DNA from: Ruminococcus sp.
Lineage (GTDB): Bacteria; Bacillota; Clostridia; Oscillospirales; Ruminococcaceae
NCBI RefSeq assembly: GCF_024692365.1
Contig: NZ_JAILMR010000001.1
Coordinates: 1 to 48,096, forward strand
Reading direction: 5' to 3'
DNA: 48,096 nt
Under the pieces are notes generated by a model. It did not search any database. It was not told the origin of the DNA and worked only from the letters and a program-made list of their open reading frames with translations. The translations under genes were made by a program, and so were the position numbers. Positions 23,269 to 32,827 of the stretch are shown here, one piece after another (position 1 is the first letter of the stretch; each line of letters opens with the position of its first letter).

Positions 23269-25757
23269 TGGCTAAAACACAAGCCCCGGGTCCCCGGAAA
23301 ACACCATTGTCCACATATATCATATATGGCATTATTATAGTAATTATTCTCGTGGCTTGCAGCGTTCTAGGTGCAGCACTCGATCTGTCAGTTAAGCCGG
23401 ATGGCACAATCAATCCTGAACTGATAGATAAAAACATCGGTGTCGTTCTCCATAAACCATCACTTCTTTTTCGGTTAGTCGATAAGAGTGGATACGCGAC
23501 AAAAATGCCGTTTGTTGGAGCAGCTGCTACCGGCTTATACGTATTATACAAGTATTCAGATGGAAAGAAAAGGCTGCACAGAAAAGGTGTGGAATATGGT
23601 TCCGCCAAGTGGGGCGATGACAAAGAAAAGAAATCACTAGCCGATCCAGCCAAACCACACTTAGAGCCTATAAGAGACGAAAACGGCAAGAAGATATTCA
23701 ATGATAAGGGTGAATTTGAAACTGTTACTATCGACAATAACATTATTCTTTCAGAGGATGTTAAACTATCGTTGAATTCAAGACAGCATTTTTTGAATCA
23801 TCATGTGCTGCTAATAGGTGGCTCCGGTGCCGGCAAGACGAGATTTTACGCGAAGCCTAACGCTATGCAACTGAACACAAGTTATGTTTTTACAGATCCT
23901 AAAGGAGAAATATTGGAGTCAACAGGCAAAATGCTGCTCCAAGCCGGATATAAGCTCAAAGTGTTTAACACCATAGAGATGAAGAATTCAAATAACTACA
24001 ATCCATTTGAGTATGTTTATGATTACAATGGAAATTTGTCCGAAGACAATGTAGTTAAGATGGTTGATGTACTTTTCAAGAACACAAAAGGTGACGGAGA
24101 AAAAGAGGACTTCTGGTCACAGAAAGGTAAGAGCTTACTGCAAGCAATTGTCTTTCTGCTCTTTGAGGAAAGTGAATACAATGCAAGCTTTGATGAAGAT
24201 GGGAAATTAATCCCAGCAACCAGAGATAAAACGCATCTGAATTTCTTTTCGGCTACTGAAAAGATGCGTAAGCTGATCTATCCTCCCAAGGGAAGTCAGA
24301 TGCCCGACGGATTTTTTCTCGAAAAAGACCCGGATGAAAGTGAAGATGAATTTAGAGAACGGCAAGCAACTTGTTACTTGTGTCCTCTCGATAAAGATTT
24401 TATCGAGCTTGAAAAAAGAAAACCTGACAGTATCGCACTGAGACTGTATAAAGAAGTCAGAAATGCTCCCGAAGAAACCGGACAGAGCTTTCTTTCTTCA
24501 GCTAACGTAAAAACATTCATGTTTAACGTGGGCAATCTGAAACACATAACTTGCTGCGATACCATCCATCTTGAAACCATTGGCGATGAGAAAACAGCAT
24601 TGTTTATCTTGATTTCGGCTACGGATACAACATACTACTGGCTTGCATCAATGATGTATACACAGATGTTCGATATACTCTATAATAGAGCTAACTTTAA
24701 GTATGGCGGTGTTCTCCCTGTTCCTATCCGTTGTATCATGGATGAGTTTGCAAACATAAGTCAGATACCTGATTTTGACGAAGTGATTGCAGTTGTCAGA
24801 TCAACGGGAATATCTATGAATGTTATCATTCAGAATATGGCACAGTTAAAATCTAAGTATGAAAAAACATGGGAATCAATCACAGGTAACTGTGACAGCA
24901 TGATTTTTCTCGGCGGTAACGAAGAAAGCACGAGAAAATCTATATCAGAACAACTCGGCAAAGAAACGATTGATATCGTAGGCAGAAATCGCACAAAAGG
25001 CGGTAAATCGTCCAGTACATCTGAAAATAACAGTATCATCGGTCGAGAACTCATGCTGCCGAGTGAGCTGAAAACAATGCCGATAAGCGATTGTATAATC
25101 ATGATGAAATCGCACAATCCGTTTTATTGTCATAAGTATCCCATTGAGAAACATCCGAACTATAAGCTATTAGCCGACTATGATGAAAAGAATGCATACG
25201 ATGTATCTAAGCTTAAGGTTATAACGCTAGATGAGCTTGAAAGTCAGAAGAAAGATATTATATCCGATTCTGACATAAAAGCGGATATAAAAGAAAAAGC
25301 GAATTTGATATCAAAGGATGAAGAAAAGTCGGATGTGATATACGATAGCAAAAAAGTTGATATATGTATCAACTCTGAGACGATAGATTTTGACAGCTTG
25401 GAAGAAGCGGAGCTGTACGGCGATGATATTTCAGACGGTGATATCACTGAGGAATATATGGAAATGGAGCAGTATGGGGAAACTTCCGAATTGGAATCCT
25501 TCGATTTGGGAGAGCCTATACGTGAGAGAAAAGAGGTGGATGTTGTTAATGAAAACGAAGAAGCTGACGTCGGTATTTCCATAGACGATATCGGAGGTAT
25601 TGACGAATTTTTCTCTGTACCAGACGAGCAGATCGAAAGCATAGGTGATTTTTCAGACTGTGAGCCTGAAGCAGAGCTGATAGCAGAGGATTATTTTCCG
25701 GATGCTGTCGAACTTTTTGATGAGGATGACTTCGGTTTTACCGATGACATGATGTAA
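23268..25757 (+). CDS. virD4: VirD4/TraG type IV coupling protein
   Basis: 829 residues. Two membrane helices lie at the N-terminus (about 17-40 and 82-98). Walker A is GGSGAGKT at about 185-192, followed by YVFTDPKGE, and Walker B is CIMDEFANI near 490. It is the ATPase that hands the relaxase-bound strand to the channel. The C-terminal ~150 residues are very acidic and disordered, contain the 18-bp repeat in frame (697-702, VDICIN), and share ~57 residues with protein 8660. Acidic tails of coupling proteins usually contact the relaxosome. Confidence 0.92.
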   Translation: MAKTQAPGPRKTPLSTYIIYGIIIVIILVACSVLGAALDLSVKPDGTINPELIDKNIGVVLHKPSLLFRLVDKSGYATKMPFVGAAATGLYVLYKYSDGKKRLHRKGVEYGSAKWGDDKEKKSLADPAKPHLEPIRDENGKKIFNDKGEFETVTIDNNIILSEDVKLSLNSRQHFLNHHVLLIGGSGAGKTRFYAKPNAMQLNTSYVFTDPKGEILESTGKMLLQAGYKLKVFNTIEMKNSNNYNPFEYVYDYNGNLSEDNVVKMVDVLFKNTKGDGEKEDFWSQKGKSLLQAIVFLLFEESEYNASFDEDGKLIPATRDKTHLNFFSATEKMRKLIYPPKGSQMPDGFFLEKDPDESEDEFRERQATCYLCPLDKDFIELEKRKPDSIALRLYKEVRNAPEETGQSFLSSANVKTFMFNVGNLKHITCCDTIHLETIGDEKTALFILISATDTTYYWLASMMYTQMFDILYNRANFKYGGVLPVPIRCIMDEFANISQIPDFDEVIAVVRSTGISMNVIIQNMAQLKSKYEKTWESITGNCDSMIFLGGNEESTRKSISEQLGKETIDIVGRNRTKGGKSSSTSENNSIIGRELMLPSELKTMPISDCIIMMKSHNPFYCHKYPIEKHPNYKLLADYDEKNAYDVSKLKVITLDELESQKKDIISDSDIKADIKEKANLISKDEEKSDVIYDSKKVDICINSETIDFDSLEEAELYGDDISDGDITEEYMEMEQYGETSELESFDLGEPIRERKEVDVVNENEEADVGISIDDIGGIDEFFSVPDEQIESIGDFSDCEPEAELIAEDYFPDAVELFDEDDFGFTDDMM
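25356..25373 (-). repeat. 18-bp polar repeat, copy 8 (TATG), in virD4
   Basis: In frame, residues 697-702 (VDICIN), in the acidic tail shared with protein 8660 but with the opposite centre. Confidence 0.9.
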
Positions 25758-25776
25758 AAAGAAAGAGGTATAAAAA

Positions 25777-26187
25777 ATGAATTTAAAGAAAACAGCATTA
25801 ACAAGAACATTATCCGTAGTAATGGCAATGATAGTCACAGTGTTAACATTTGCGATCGCACGTCCTGTAACTGCACACGCAGCAACTGTCGATTCTGTCG
25901 ATTCTGATGTTGTACAGATAATGGCTGCACAGCAGCAAGGCGGTGGAGATGCAGCTGCCGGTGGTGGAGCAGATGCCGGTGATGATGTATGGAACTCTGT
26001 AATCAATACGTTTGTTAAATGGATCAAGCGTTTAGGTTTCCTCGTTGCGTTTATCGGAGCAGTTATGTTTGCATTAGGTATTAAAGACAGCGATGCTGAT
26101 AGTAAGCAGCGAGGAGTAATGACGATGGTAGCCGGATTCTTGGTAGCCGGTTTGTGCATAGGAGTAAATATGTTCCATCTTTTCTAA
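25777..26187 (+). CDS. Maff2-family VirB2-like membrane protein
   Basis: 136 residues. A signal peptide is clear (basic MNLKKTALTRTL, a hydrophobic core, then ARPVTAHAA). A glycine/alanine-rich spacer follows, and then two transmembrane helices around ALGIKDSDADSK. This is the build of Maff2/VirB2-like proteins, which take the pilin place in Gram-positive transfer operons. AAAGAGG precedes ATG 25777. A strong hairpin follows in the mRNA. Confidence 0.8.
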   Translation: MNLKKTALTRTLSVVMAMIVTVLTFAIARPVTAHAATVDSVDSDVVQIMAAQQQGGGDAAAGGGADAGDDVWNSVINTFVKWIKRLGFLVAFIGAVMFALGIKDSDADSKQRGVMTMVAGFLVAGLCIGVNMFHLF

Positions 26188-26208
26188 GAAATTAAATGAA
26201 TGATACTC

Positions 26209-26235
26209 TTATCCTCGGTAGATCACCGAGGATAA
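26209..26235 (+). promoter_or_regulatory. Perfect 11-bp hairpin between the two pilin-like genes
   Basis: TTATCCTCGGT (26209-26219), loop AGATC, ACCGAGGATAA (26225-26235). No U-run follows. It is suited to protect or cut the mRNA so that the first pilin-like gene is expressed more than those downstream. Confidence 0.7.
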
Positions 26236-26264
26236 AACAGTATCGTGACGAAGGAGGTCATAAA

Positions 26265-26747
26265 GTGAATGAATATATAGCTTATATTATGTCTGTCCTT
26301 CCCGAGGTTCCGACCGGCACACCTGCCCAGATTGCCAAAGATACGCTTGATTTTTTTTCAAAGTGGATCGGACGAGCCGGGGGGGTGGTAGCCCTTATCG
26401 GATTTGTCAAAATGGCACTGGGTTTTAAGGAAGATAGTTCAAGGGAAACGCTTGAAGGTGCGCTTGTAGCCATTTCTGGACTTATAATTAAAGCATCTAT
26501 AGAATCTCTTGATGTTTTTACCACAAACCCGATAAGTGCAGATGTGGAATTCTATGCCTTGCGGGACTTCATAAGCAAATGGCTGGCAAGGCTCGGAGGA
26601 CTGGCTTTGTTTCTTGGTGGTATATTATTGGCATTAGGAATTAAAGACAATGATGCTGCCGGTAAAGTGACAGGGATTAAGACCATTGCCACAGGTGGAG
26701 TTATCATTGGGCTTTCTGCACTCTCAGTGATAATAGAATTAACATAA
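26265..26747 (+). CDS. Double Maff2/VirB2-like membrane protein
   Basis: 160 residues with two copies of the same two-helix module. The first runs FFSKWIGRAGGVVALIGFV to the end of its second helix. The second runs FISKWLARLGGLALFLGGIL to its end, with ALGIKDNDA in the loop as in the preceding gene. There is no signal peptide. GTG 26265 has AAGGAGGT upstream; the longer reading from 26196 covers the hairpin and is rejected. It may be a fused pilin-like or channel subunit. Confidence 0.75.
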   Translation: MNEYIAYIMSVLPEVPTGTPAQIAKDTLDFFSKWIGRAGGVVALIGFVKMALGFKEDSSRETLEGALVAISGLIIKASIESLDVFTTNPISADVEFYALRDFISKWLARLGGLALFLGGILLALGIKDNDAAGKVTGIKTIATGGVIIGLSALSVIIELT

Positions 26748-26759
26748 GGAGGGAAAAGT

Positions 26760-27941
26760 TTGGAACAGTCAATAAAACCTTGTGTAAGCATATATCATTT
26801 GGAGAAGCTTAAAAAAATCCGAAAAACAGCTTATCTTGTTATAATACTGTTCGGATGGGTAGGCATCTTTTTCCCCTATATTGCTCATGCTGATATATTT
26901 GGCAATGAAATTCATGATGTATATGCTACAATCACAGAAAATGTGTCTGAAACCAATAGTATACTGAGAAAAGCATTTTCTTTTTGCAGCACTTCCCCAT
27001 TCGACGTGATTAACTCACTAGATAAGCCGCAAGCCAACGTATTAACTTCAATAATCGCTGCATCTAAGACTACTGCTCTTGTTGTTGCAGTATTGTTATT
27101 AATGGTAGATTTTTTTAGAAAATCAGTTGCTTTCGAATGGTCTTCGCGATGGGAAAATGTTCTTCTTTTTTTGCTGAAGATAATTGTAATAAAACAAGTG
27201 ATCCAGAATGCGGATACTATTATAGCAAGCATCTATGCTGGGTTTAATTACATTAACAATAAAGCAATCGCAAATATGTGGCATGGAGCAGTATGGAGTT
27301 TTTTGCCAACAGGCGATACAGACGTATATACTTGGACAGATACAGAAAACATTTTCGGTAGTATGTGGGATAATGGAATCATAGACGGTTGGACAAATTT
27401 CTGGAATGATGTAGGAGCAGATGAATTAGAAACAACTTATAGTTATCCGGTTTCGAAAGATGCAGTAAGAATGTTTTATCCTAATGCAACCTTTCCAACG
27501 GATATTGATTCAACGCATCTTAGTCTGAACGACTATCCGTTTGCCAATCCCACAACGAGGGCAAATTTTAATCCAACAGTAGAGAAATTTTTATTGCAGC
27601 CATATTTTTGGGTGATGAAAGCAATTGCTTACCTTATCTTTGTTATTGCTGCCGGACGTGTATTTGAGCTTGGAATACTGACTATATTTGCTCCGCTGCC
27701 TTTGGCAACTTTTGCATCGGAGACTTCAAGTGATGTAGCTAGAAATTACATCAAGAATTATATAGCTACTGTTATCCAGATTGCAGTAATAATAGCAATG
27801 TTCATGATATATGTAGCACTTAGCGCAACACTTGCGACTCAATATGAGTCAGTACTAATTCAGTTTATTGGACTTATAACGCTAGGACTTGGTGTGATGA
27901 AATCAGGAGCTTGGTCGAAGAAAATATGTGGCATGGGATAA
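26760..27941 (+). CDS. VirB6/TrbL-like channel protein
   Basis: 393 residues. A signal-like first helix (residues 22-44) is followed by at least five more membrane segments (about 95-118, 133-150, 285-305, 308-322, 338-385), with a large outside domain at 160-275 rich in W, D and N. This is the topology of the polytopic inner channel protein of Gram-positive type IV systems. The start is TTG 26760 with AAGGAGGG at the right distance. One 18-bp repeat starts directly after its stop. Confidence 0.75.
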   Translation: MEQSIKPCVSIYHLEKLKKIRKTAYLVIILFGWVGIFFPYIAHADIFGNEIHDVYATITENVSETNSILRKAFSFCSTSPFDVINSLDKPQANVLTSIIAASKTTALVVAVLLLMVDFFRKSVAFEWSSRWENVLLFLLKIIVIKQVIQNADTIIASIYAGFNYINNKAIANMWHGAVWSFLPTGDTDVYTWTDTENIFGSMWDNGIIDGWTNFWNDVGADELETTYSYPVSKDAVRMFYPNATFPTDIDSTHLSLNDYPFANPTTRANFNPTVEKFLLQPYFWVMKAIAYLIFVIAAGRVFELGILTIFAPLPLATFASETSSDVARNYIKNYIATVIQIAVIIAMFMIYVALSATLATQYESVLIQFIGLITLGLGVMKSGAWSKKICGMG

Positions 27942-27959
27942 GTTGATACATATATCAAC
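27942..27959 (+). repeat. 18-bp polar repeat, copy 9 (CATA)
   Basis: Starts at the base after the VirB6-like stop, 20 bases before the PrgI start. Confidence 0.9.
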
Positions 27960-27979
27960 TTTTTAAAAGGAGGAGAAAA

Positions 27980-28375
27980 ATGGTCGAGGTTAAAATTCCG
28001 TCGGAGATAAGAGCATATAAGAGTAAACTGATTTTGGGATTATCCACAAGACAGTTCATCTCCATCGCTGCTGCGATATCAATCGAAATACCAATCGGTG
28101 TGATTGGTAGACACTATCTGTCCGAAGATATGTTATATTACATAATTATATTAACAGCAGCTCCAATACTTGCATTTGGATTTTTTACTTTTAAAGACAT
28201 GAAATTTGAGGACTTCATAAAAGCCTTTGTTTCAATGTACATCTTACCACAACGACGTGTATATGAAGATACGGAAGAAAACATATTCTGTTCTATCAGC
28301 GAGGAAATAATATGTTCTGATATATTACAGCAACGTATTGATAATGGCGAATACGACAATGAAGGGAGCGAATAA
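27980..28375 (+). CDS. PrgI/VirB3-like protein
   Basis: 131 residues. It starts VEVKIPSEIRAYKSKLILGLSTRQ, the typical PrgI opening, followed by two close membrane helices (about 25-45 and 50-70) and a cytoplasmic tail with MYILPQRRVYED. It anchors the VirB4 ATPase at the membrane. AGGAGGAG precedes ATG 27980; VirB4 follows after 2 bases. Confidence 0.85.
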   Translation: MVEVKIPSEIRAYKSKLILGLSTRQFISIAAAISIEIPIGVIGRHYLSEDMLYYIIILTAAPILAFGFFTFKDMKFEDFIKAFVSMYILPQRRVYEDTEENIFCSISEEIICSDILQQRIDNGEYDNEGSE

Positions 28376-28377
28376 AC

Positions 28378-30864
28378 TTGGCTGAAAAAGAAGTAAAATT
28401 ATCAGCCCGAGCTAAGGATAAGGAGCGTTTAGCATCGGCTGCGAAAGAAAAGAAAAAGAAACTTGTAGATTTCAAACCCAAAAAGAAAATCAAGAGGACA
28501 GTTTTACAAACCATGCCTTATGAATGCTTTGTAAGCAACTATGTTATGCTGCTTTCTAGTAATATCAAGGTCGAGAAGACAACGGCTAATCTGTATTCAA
28601 AGACATATCTAGTTCCTGACATAAACTATTCAGCTCTTACCAAAAATCAGCAGCTAGAAATACTCCAGAAATATATAGATCTGCTGAATGGCTTTGACAG
28701 TACAACAAGTTTGCAAATATCCATGATAAATACTAAGATCAATAAAGAGGAATTTGAAGATAAACTTCTCTTGAAAGATAAAAATGATGGTCTTGATGAA
28801 GAACGTCAAGAGTTTAACGAGATACTGCATGAGGGTGTAATGAACGGTCAGAATGGTTTGCATTGCCGTAAGTATTTCACTGTTACTGTAAGTGCCATAA
28901 ATTTTGAAGCAGCAAACTCAAAGTTCTTTAATATTGAATCACACTTGATTAATTGTCTTGACAGCCTTGGAACTGAGCTCATACCGCTTAATGCAAACGA
29001 GAGAGTAAGGCTCATGGCAGATATTCTGTGTGATGTAAATGTACCTATCTCCACGATCTCACGAGAGGAATTTGCAAGAGAGTCCGAGAAAATGCTATGC
29101 AGCCCGGATTATTTCGAATTCAAAAAGGACTATTTCATGTTCAATGATAAGTACGCACGCTGCATATATTTCCGTAGATTACCGCAATCGGTTCAGGATA
29201 CGATTTTCAAAGAGATACTTGAAAAGAATATGTCAATTGTTATCAGCATGAATACCGAATTCGTTGACCCCGAAGAAGCACGAACTATGGTGGAACGTAA
29301 GATCACGGATATGAAGACTGAAGAGATAACAAAAGTCAGACGAGCTATGGCGACTTCAAGGGGAGCTTTTGTTGATCCGATCGAAGGCACACAGTTAGCA
29401 GTAGATAAAGCTCAGGCACAGGAGTTCCTGACAGATCTGAGAGAGAGAGGTCAAAAAATGACATTGTGCCAGTTTATCATGATGATCACAGCCGATAGTT
29501 ATGATGAGCTTGAAAATTGCACAGAAGCGCTGCACATTATACTGCGTAAGCATCAGATAGAGCCTATAAGCGCACCATACCGTCAGGAACAAGCATTTGA
29601 TAGTGTACTGCCTATTGGCAATTCCTTTTCTTTGGACAGGGAAAAGAATATACAAGTAAGAAGAACTTTGTCGTCCGAGAGTACCGCAGTATTTTGTCCT
29701 TTCAATGCCAGAGAGCTTATGCACGAAGGCGGCATCTACTACGGTACACATCAGAAGACGAAGAACGTTATTATGTTCGATCGTAACAGGCTTAGTAATC
29801 CTAATGGTCTAATATTTGGTTTGCCGGGTTCAGGCAAATCATTCTTCGGTAAGATGGAGATGACTTTTTCCATGCTAACAACAGAAGATGAGGTGCTTAT
29901 ACTTGATCCGGAGCGAGAGTATTCTCCATTGGCTCAGATGTTAGGCGGAGAAGTTATATATATCTCAGAAAATTCACAATCCCATATTAATCCAATGGAT
30001 CTGACCGAAAATCCTGATAGTAAAGATAAGGAATACGATCCAATCAAAGCTAAGCTCGACTTTTTATTGTCTTTCTTTTCAGCCATACTTGGTAATCAGG
30101 AGATCACACCTATACAGAAAACTATTATAGATACTGTTATGCGCAAGACATATGAGAACTATGATCATCCGACACTTAAAGAATTTTATGATGAACTTGA
30201 AGCATATGCAAATGATAGCCAATTTGAAAAAAGACAAGCAGCTGAATATTTGAAAGATGTGTTATATCTATACGTTCATGGCTCAATGAATGTTTTTTCC
30301 CATGCTTCAAACGTTAATATCCACAAACGATTTGTAGTGTACGATACAAAAGAGTTAGGCAAGAACTTTCAGACTTTAGGTATGGCTGTGGTTCTCGAAA
30401 ATCTTTGGGACAGAGTTGCCGAAAACCGCAAAAAAGGTAAAAGGACAAGAATCTATATAGACGAAATGCACCTAATGTTCAAATCTGAGCAGTCTGCAAA
30501 CTTTGTCTATGAGCTGTATAAACGTGCAAGAAAATGGGGCGGTATCCCTACCGGTATTACACAAAATGTTGCTGATGTTCTTCGCTCAGAACTTGCAAGA
30601 ACACTGATCTCTAATACACAGTTTGTGATTATGCTGTCTCAAAATACTACAGACCAAGAGCAATTGGCTCATCTGCTGGACATATCTCCGGAGACGATGA
30701 GGCGGTATGTTTCCAGCAGTGAACAAGGCTGCGGACTGATGTATGCTGATAAATTCGGAGTAATACCATTCGATAATAAGTTTCCTGAACACAAAAAGCC
30801 GACATCTAAGCTATACAAGACGCTGTCTACGAAATTTAAGGAAGGTGTCGATTTTTCCGAATAG
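28378..30864 (+). CDS. virB4: VirB4-type transfer ATPase
   Basis: 828 residues. A cytoplasmic N-terminal half of the VirB4/TraE type is followed by the motor domain. Walker A is LPGSGKSFFGK at about 481-491, then VLILDPEREYSPLAQMLGGE. Walker B is RIYIDEMHLMF near 692, and GGIPTGITQNVADVL follows it. It powers channel assembly and substrate passage. The start is TTG 28378, behind GAAGGGAG, 2 bases after the PrgI stop. Full length and all motifs are present. Confidence 0.92.
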   Translation: MAEKEVKLSARAKDKERLASAAKEKKKKLVDFKPKKKIKRTVLQTMPYECFVSNYVMLLSSNIKVEKTTANLYSKTYLVPDINYSALTKNQQLEILQKYIDLLNGFDSTTSLQISMINTKINKEEFEDKLLLKDKNDGLDEERQEFNEILHEGVMNGQNGLHCRKYFTVTVSAINFEAANSKFFNIESHLINCLDSLGTELIPLNANERVRLMADILCDVNVPISTISREEFARESEKMLCSPDYFEFKKDYFMFNDKYARCIYFRRLPQSVQDTIFKEILEKNMSIVISMNTEFVDPEEARTMVERKITDMKTEEITKVRRAMATSRGAFVDPIEGTQLAVDKAQAQEFLTDLRERGQKMTLCQFIMMITADSYDELENCTEALHIILRKHQIEPISAPYRQEQAFDSVLPIGNSFSLDREKNIQVRRTLSSESTAVFCPFNARELMHEGGIYYGTHQKTKNVIMFDRNRLSNPNGLIFGLPGSGKSFFGKMEMTFSMLTTEDEVLILDPEREYSPLAQMLGGEVIYISENSQSHINPMDLTENPDSKDKEYDPIKAKLDFLLSFFSAILGNQEITPIQKTIIDTVMRKTYENYDHPTLKEFYDELEAYANDSQFEKRQAAEYLKDVLYLYVHGSMNVFSHASNVNIHKRFVVYDTKELGKNFQTLGMAVVLENLWDRVAENRKKGKRTRIYIDEMHLMFKSEQSANFVYELYKRARKWGGIPTGITQNVADVLRSELARTLISNTQFVIMLSQNTTDQEQLAHLLDISPETMRRYVSSSEQGCGLMYADKFGVIPFDNKFPEHKKPTSKLYKTLSTKFKEGVDFSE

Positions 30865-30899
30865 ACTTTCTTTTCAATAAAGTTAAGGTGGTGATGTGA

Positions 30900-32519
30900 T
30901 TGGGAATCGATAACAGATCTAATATAAAAACTAAACTCGATAATATTGAACTTAGACAAAAAAGAAAAGAAGAAGTTAAGGAAGCTACTTATAGCATTTC
31001 TGACTTAAAAAATACGTTCTCAAAGATGGAAGCGGAGCAAGAAGCTTATCGTAATAATTTCAGAGAACAAATAGATGAGTTATCAGGTCAGATCAGTAAC
31101 CATGAAAATACACCTGAGAATATAGCTGAACGTTTCGACACCCATTCGGAACGTTCAGATTTGATAAATCTCATGAAAAAAAAGCTTGGTGCTGGGTATG
31201 AGCAATCACAAAAATATATAGCACGTATAGATGATATCTTATTAAAGGTTAAAGATTTAGCGCCAAACGATCTAATGTTCCGTAAAGAACTAATGCGTGC
31301 TCAGGATAAAGCAGCTGAGTTTTGTGAGGAACTCAGGTCGATGATGCCGGATAAAAGTCCGATTGTAAAAGGTATGCTGTCAACAGTTAAAGGAGTTGCG
31401 TTGTCAGCAGCTAAAGGGGCTGTAGATAAGGCTAATCCCTTCGATAAACCTATCAACATGAATGATACAACGGACACCGGTGTAGAAAGCATAAGACTTG
31501 CGTATACCAGTGTCAAGAAAGGCTATAATTCGATCAAGACCGTAAACAATTCCATTAAAACAACTGTACGAACTGTAAAAACAACAAAAAATGTCATAAA
31601 GGGGACAGGAACAGTAGTATACAATACAGCCCGATACACCGGAAAAGCGATAGTCGTTACATATAAAATAACAAGTGCTATCATAACACACACGGTTGCA
31701 GCATTATCTAATCCTATCGGTCTGATCGCATTGGCGTTCCTGATTATAGTTGCTTATCTAGCAGAAGTAATTGGAACTTTATTAGGCGGTGCTGCAACTG
31801 TGGCTAGCATCCAACATGAGCAACTTTCAATGTCTGTGGGAATTGGTGATGAGGAAACCGTCGCAGAACAGTATAATCAAGGGCAAACATACTTTAATAA
31901 TGCGATTGGAGCGCAGCACAACGGATATAATTCCTTGATCGATGATCTATACTATGATCCGGATATCAACACAGATAATGAACTTGTCAGAGTAGACAGG
32001 TATAAATCCAATGAATATGATACTTCATGGCAACACTCCACAGATGATATTTCGCCTGACGAGTACGAAAATTTAGGAGTATTCGGATTTCCCGAATGGA
32101 AGGAAACACTTAAAAATGATGTATGGGATGTTCAGATTTCTTACAGAGAAGCTGCTGCTATCGCATACGTCCTTCTACAAAAACAGTCAGCAGGAGGAAC
32201 TTCTAACGGTATACATCAGGTTGAATTTACCAGCGAAGTGTTTGAAATAATAGCAGCACACAGCGTTTGGTATGAGGAAACAGTAACATCAGATCAATAT
32301 TGTCCGGGTCATAGATGCATGAGAAATGGTGATACCGACGAACTTTACTGCGATGGTAAACATGAATTTCATCAGATTAAAATTTATTATAATGATAAAA
32401 ACACAATCATGGACGAACTAGGCTTTACTAAACAAGAAAAAAAGTGGGCAGAGCTGACATATCAGGGATATGATCACAATGAAGGAATCCCCGACAGATC
32501 GGAAGGAGAAGAATGGTGA
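30900..32519 (+). CDS. CD1108-like transfer protein
   Basis: 539 residues. Residues 1-190 are coiled coil; 195-270 are threonine- and lysine-rich (RTVKTTKNVIKGTG); then comes one strong membrane helix (about 275-300) and an outside domain of ~235 residues with CPGHRCM and other cysteines. The layout resembles the CD1108-type proteins of clostridial elements, but I see no NlpC/P60 or lysozyme motif at the end. Start is TTG 30900 with AAGGTGGTG. It may take the VirB8 or cell-wall place in the channel. Confidence 0.5.
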   Translation: MGIDNRSNIKTKLDNIELRQKRKEEVKEATYSISDLKNTFSKMEAEQEAYRNNFREQIDELSGQISNHENTPENIAERFDTHSERSDLINLMKKKLGAGYEQSQKYIARIDDILLKVKDLAPNDLMFRKELMRAQDKAAEFCEELRSMMPDKSPIVKGMLSTVKGVALSAAKGAVDKANPFDKPINMNDTTDTGVESIRLAYTSVKKGYNSIKTVNNSIKTTVRTVKTTKNVIKGTGTVVYNTARYTGKAIVVTYKITSAIITHTVAALSNPIGLIALAFLIIVAYLAEVIGTLLGGAATVASIQHEQLSMSVGIGDEETVAEQYNQGQTYFNNAIGAQHNGYNSLIDDLYYDPDINTDNELVRVDRYKSNEYDTSWQHSTDDISPDEYENLGVFGFPEWKETLKNDVWDVQISYREAAAIAYVLLQKQSAGGTSNGIHQVEFTSEVFEIIAAHSVWYEETVTSDQYCPGHRCMRNGDTDELYCDGKHEFHQIKIYYNDKNTIMDELGFTKQEKKWAELTYQGYDHNEGIPDRSEGEEW

Positions 32520-32827
32520 GTAATAAAGTAACACACAAAGACAGAGTAAAAAGGGTAAGAGAATATTCTTCTAAGAATAAGCTGTTCCTTATAATCGCTG
32601 CTTTTCTTATAATATGTCTTATATTCGGATATTTTAGGAATACTTCTGAAACAGAGCAGCACACCGATACAACAGCAGTCAGTGAGAATGAGAAAGATAA
32701 CTCATCAAACGACTATACCCCGCACTGGCGGTTCTATTGGTCTGATCTGTTTATTTTCTCTGCCTGTGTTGGAGGATATGCAGTGATAAAAATTCGCAGA
32801 GCGAGGAAAGAGAGGGAGAAGCTTTAA
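32513..32827 (+). CDS. Small membrane protein of the transfer operon
   Basis: 104 residues. A basic start (HKDRVKRVREYSSKNK), a membrane helix at 24-40, a serine/aspartate-rich loop, a second helix near 80-95, and a basic end. Its ATG overlaps the preceding stop, and its stop overlaps the start of the next gene, so it is translationally coupled on both sides. No family is recognised. Confidence 0.65.
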   Translation: MVSNKVTHKDRVKRVREYSSKNKLFLIIAAFLIICLIFGYFRNTSETEQHTDTTAVSENEKDNSSNDYTPHWRFYWSDLFIFSACVGGYAVIKIRRARKEREKL

